From the NCBI GenBank assembly GCA_964486825.1, contig CAZAQS010000319.1, positions 1 through 5,332 on the forward strand: a stretch of DNA of 5,332 bases, read 5' to 3'. Made by a program: the position numbers and the translations under genes. Below are positions 4,105 through 5,332 of this stretch, piece after piece (position 1 is the first letter of the stretch; each line of letters opens with the position of its first letter). The notes under the pieces are model-generated. The model searched no databases. It saw only the letters and a program-made list of their open reading frames with translations, and had not been told where the DNA came from. Source of the stretch: CAZAQS01 sp964486825. Lineage in GTDB: Bacteria; Chloroflexota; Anaerolineae; Anaerolineales; UBA4823.

Positions 4105-5332
4105 CTATTTGAGCGCCCAGGTCTCGGCGCCATTGAAAAACATAACCACTACCTGGTCGTCCAGGCTGTACCAGGCGCTCTGGTTGGGGCCGAAATCGAC
4201 CTTCCAGGCCGTGAAGGCGCCAGCGGGGGTCGTGACCTGCTCCAGGCCAGCCACAGATACCAGCCGTGGCTCCCAAAGCATGCCCATATCTCGCGTAGCC
4301 TCCCGCCAGGTATAGGGATTAAAGCGTACGACTGCGCCTGCCTCGCCAGGCTGCAAGCCGATCCCTGACAATTGCCATGGCCAGGTGTGATCCGGAACCA
4401 GCAGCAGGTACGGGTCTTTTGCCAGGAGAGTCTCAGAATAAGGGACCATGAACGACCCATCTTCGATGTTTCCAGCCCGTCTGACCTGCATCCCCTCATC
4501 TGCAACCATCCAGTCCACCTGGAGCTGAAAATCGCCCTCCAGAAGATCCCACCTGGTCCAACCCGAGATAAGCCGAGCATCGCTTGATCCCCAGCGAGCC
4601 TGATCGACACGCGTACCGCCGTCGCTCATCCAGGTGCTCCGGTCGATGGTGATATCGTAAGCTGCGACATACGATGAACACAATATTTCGACATGCTCGT
4701 CCAAAACCGAGAGCTGGCATTCCCCTTCACCCACGGGCTCATCCAGGTAATTGGTTAACTGGTAATGCCAGCTTCGAGTTCCGTCTTGGTGTACGGCCTG
4801 GACGGTCAGCGGATCCGCATGGAGCTGGGAACGAGCCGAATAGACTTCTGCGCCAGCCAGGGCCAGGTAGGTGATTCCGGATAGGAGCAGAGGCCAGGCA
4901 GCTGTGAGGGGGATGCGGGCTGGCGCTGCCTCTGTGTAAAAGACCTGGGGGGTTTGAGCTGTACCTGGGACAGGAAGAACAGTTCGGGAAAGGGTGAACA
5001 AACCGGCGAAGGCAAGGAGCAGGCCGGTCAGGATGGCAGGCAGAGAGAAGAGGTAGGTGGTAATGTCCAGGTTAAACACAGCTTGGGTGATGACCAGCGC
5101 AGCCAGGGAATTGGCGCCAAAATGGGCCAGGATGCTTGCTGGAAGAGAGCGAGTGCGATAATTGATAAAGCCGAGCGCCAGGGCCAGAAGGATGATGCTC
5201 AGACCCTGCAGCAGCGACAGGTGAAAGACGATAAACAGGAGACCGACGAACAAGACGCCCCACCTGGGCCCGTGGCGCTCGTAGGCCGGTTGTAGGAGGC
5301 CACGAAAAAGGAATTCCTCGCAAAGAGGCGCC
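4105..5332 (-). CDS. CPBP-family intramembrane protease fused to a C-terminal extracytoplasmic domain (5' end beyond window)
   Basis: The frame is open to the right edge, so 408 C-terminal residues are visible and the N-terminus is missing. A TTG at 5253 is internal and is not the start. CPBP proteins are multi-helix membrane proteases of the CAAX-protease/Abi group. All three motifs are present: EEFLFR (EExxxR, visible residues 5-10), FIVFH (FxxxH, 33-37) and HFGAN (HxxxN, 70-74), so it looks catalytically intact. Hydrophobic segments follow at about 28-56, 66-87, 90-115 and 139-163. After the last helix comes an unusual soluble region of about 240 residues (167-408) rich in Trp and beta-type alternation. 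Its last 50 residues (TPAGAFTAWKVDFG, then AWYSLDD and VVVMFF) resemble the end of DUF3108-like domains, in which a phrase such as PAG-F-A-KV is followed by WYS-D. That domain is probably outside the membrane. Its function and the protease's substrate are unknown. It converges on the zinc-finger gene, with 10 bp between stops. Confidence 0.85.
   Translation of the reverse strand, partial: APLCEEFLFRGLLQPAYERHGPRWGVLFVGLLFIVFHLSLLQGLSIILLALALGFINYRTRSLPASILAHFGANSLAALVITQAVFNLDITTYLFSLPAILTGLLLAFAGLFTLSRTVLPVPGTAQTPQVFYTEAAPARIPLTAAWPLLLSGITYLALAGAEVYSARSQLHADPLTVQAVHQDGTRSWHYQLTNYLDEPVGEGECQLSVLDEHVEILCSSYVAAYDITIDRSTWMSDGGTRVDQARWGSSDARLISGWTRWDLLEGDFQLQVDWMVADEGMQVRRAGNIEDGSFMVPYSETLLAKDPYLLLVPDHTWPWQLSGIGLQPGEAGAVVRFNPYTWREATRDMGMLWEPRLVSVAGLEQVTTPAGAFTAWKVDFGPNQSAWYSLDDQVVVMFFNGAETWALK

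Noticed and set aside
4113..4130. GCGCC/GGCGC inverted repeat as a bidirectional terminator between the zinc-finger and CPBP genes
   Set aside because: It lies in the CPBP coding sequence, the stem is 5 bp and no T-tract follows on either strand.
5251..5253. TTG 5253 as the start of the CPBP protein
   Set aside because: The frame continues to the window edge and the upstream codons encode the essential EEFLFR motif, so the gene is truncated by the window and does not start there.

Overview
The window holds six protein-coding genes, five complete and one cut by the right edge. It most resembles a contig from a Chloroflexota bacterium, probably Anaerolineae-like. The evidence is indirect: a secreted protein with a long Thr-Pro low-complexity stalk ending in a VTGADL-type sorting signal, a sortase of the kind common in that phylum, an LCP (LytR-CpsA-Psr) protein with a LytR_C domain, and GC-rich genes separated by one AT-rich intergenic region. 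No RNA gene, CRISPR array, insertion sequence or phage gene is visible.

Layout. (1) 14-1459 (+): membrane-anchored LCP cell-wall glycopolymer ligase with a C-terminal LytR_C domain. (2) 1477-1761 (-): small amphi-Trp domain protein, convergent with the LCP gene. (3) 1762-2116: a 355-bp divergent intergenic region with a good extended -10 promoter facing left, a TATAAT candidate facing right, a terminator-like hairpin between them, and a possible hairpin in the right-hand leader. (4) 2117-2854 (+): secreted stalk protein with a signal peptide, a small four-cysteine domain, a Thr/Pro stalk and a C-terminal sorting-signal-like tail. (5) 2874-3680 (+): a sortase 19 bp downstream, almost certainly co-transcribed with its likely substrate. 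(6) 3780-4094 (+): small UBP-type zinc-finger protein. (7) 4105-5332 (-): 3' part of a CPBP-family intramembrane protease fused to a large C-terminal extracytoplasmic domain, convergent with the zinc-finger gene.

How they fit together. Three of the six products (LCP ligase, anchored stalk protein, sortase) belong to cell-envelope assembly. The CPBP fusion is also a membrane/envelope protein, while the amphi-Trp and zinc-finger proteins are small, probably cytoplasmic and of unknown role. The clearest functional unit is the two-gene cassette of stalk protein plus sortase. It looks like a dedicated enzyme-substrate pair with a non-canonical recognition motif (IAVTGADL instead of LPXTG). The most unusual single protein is the CPBP-extracytoplasmic fusion.
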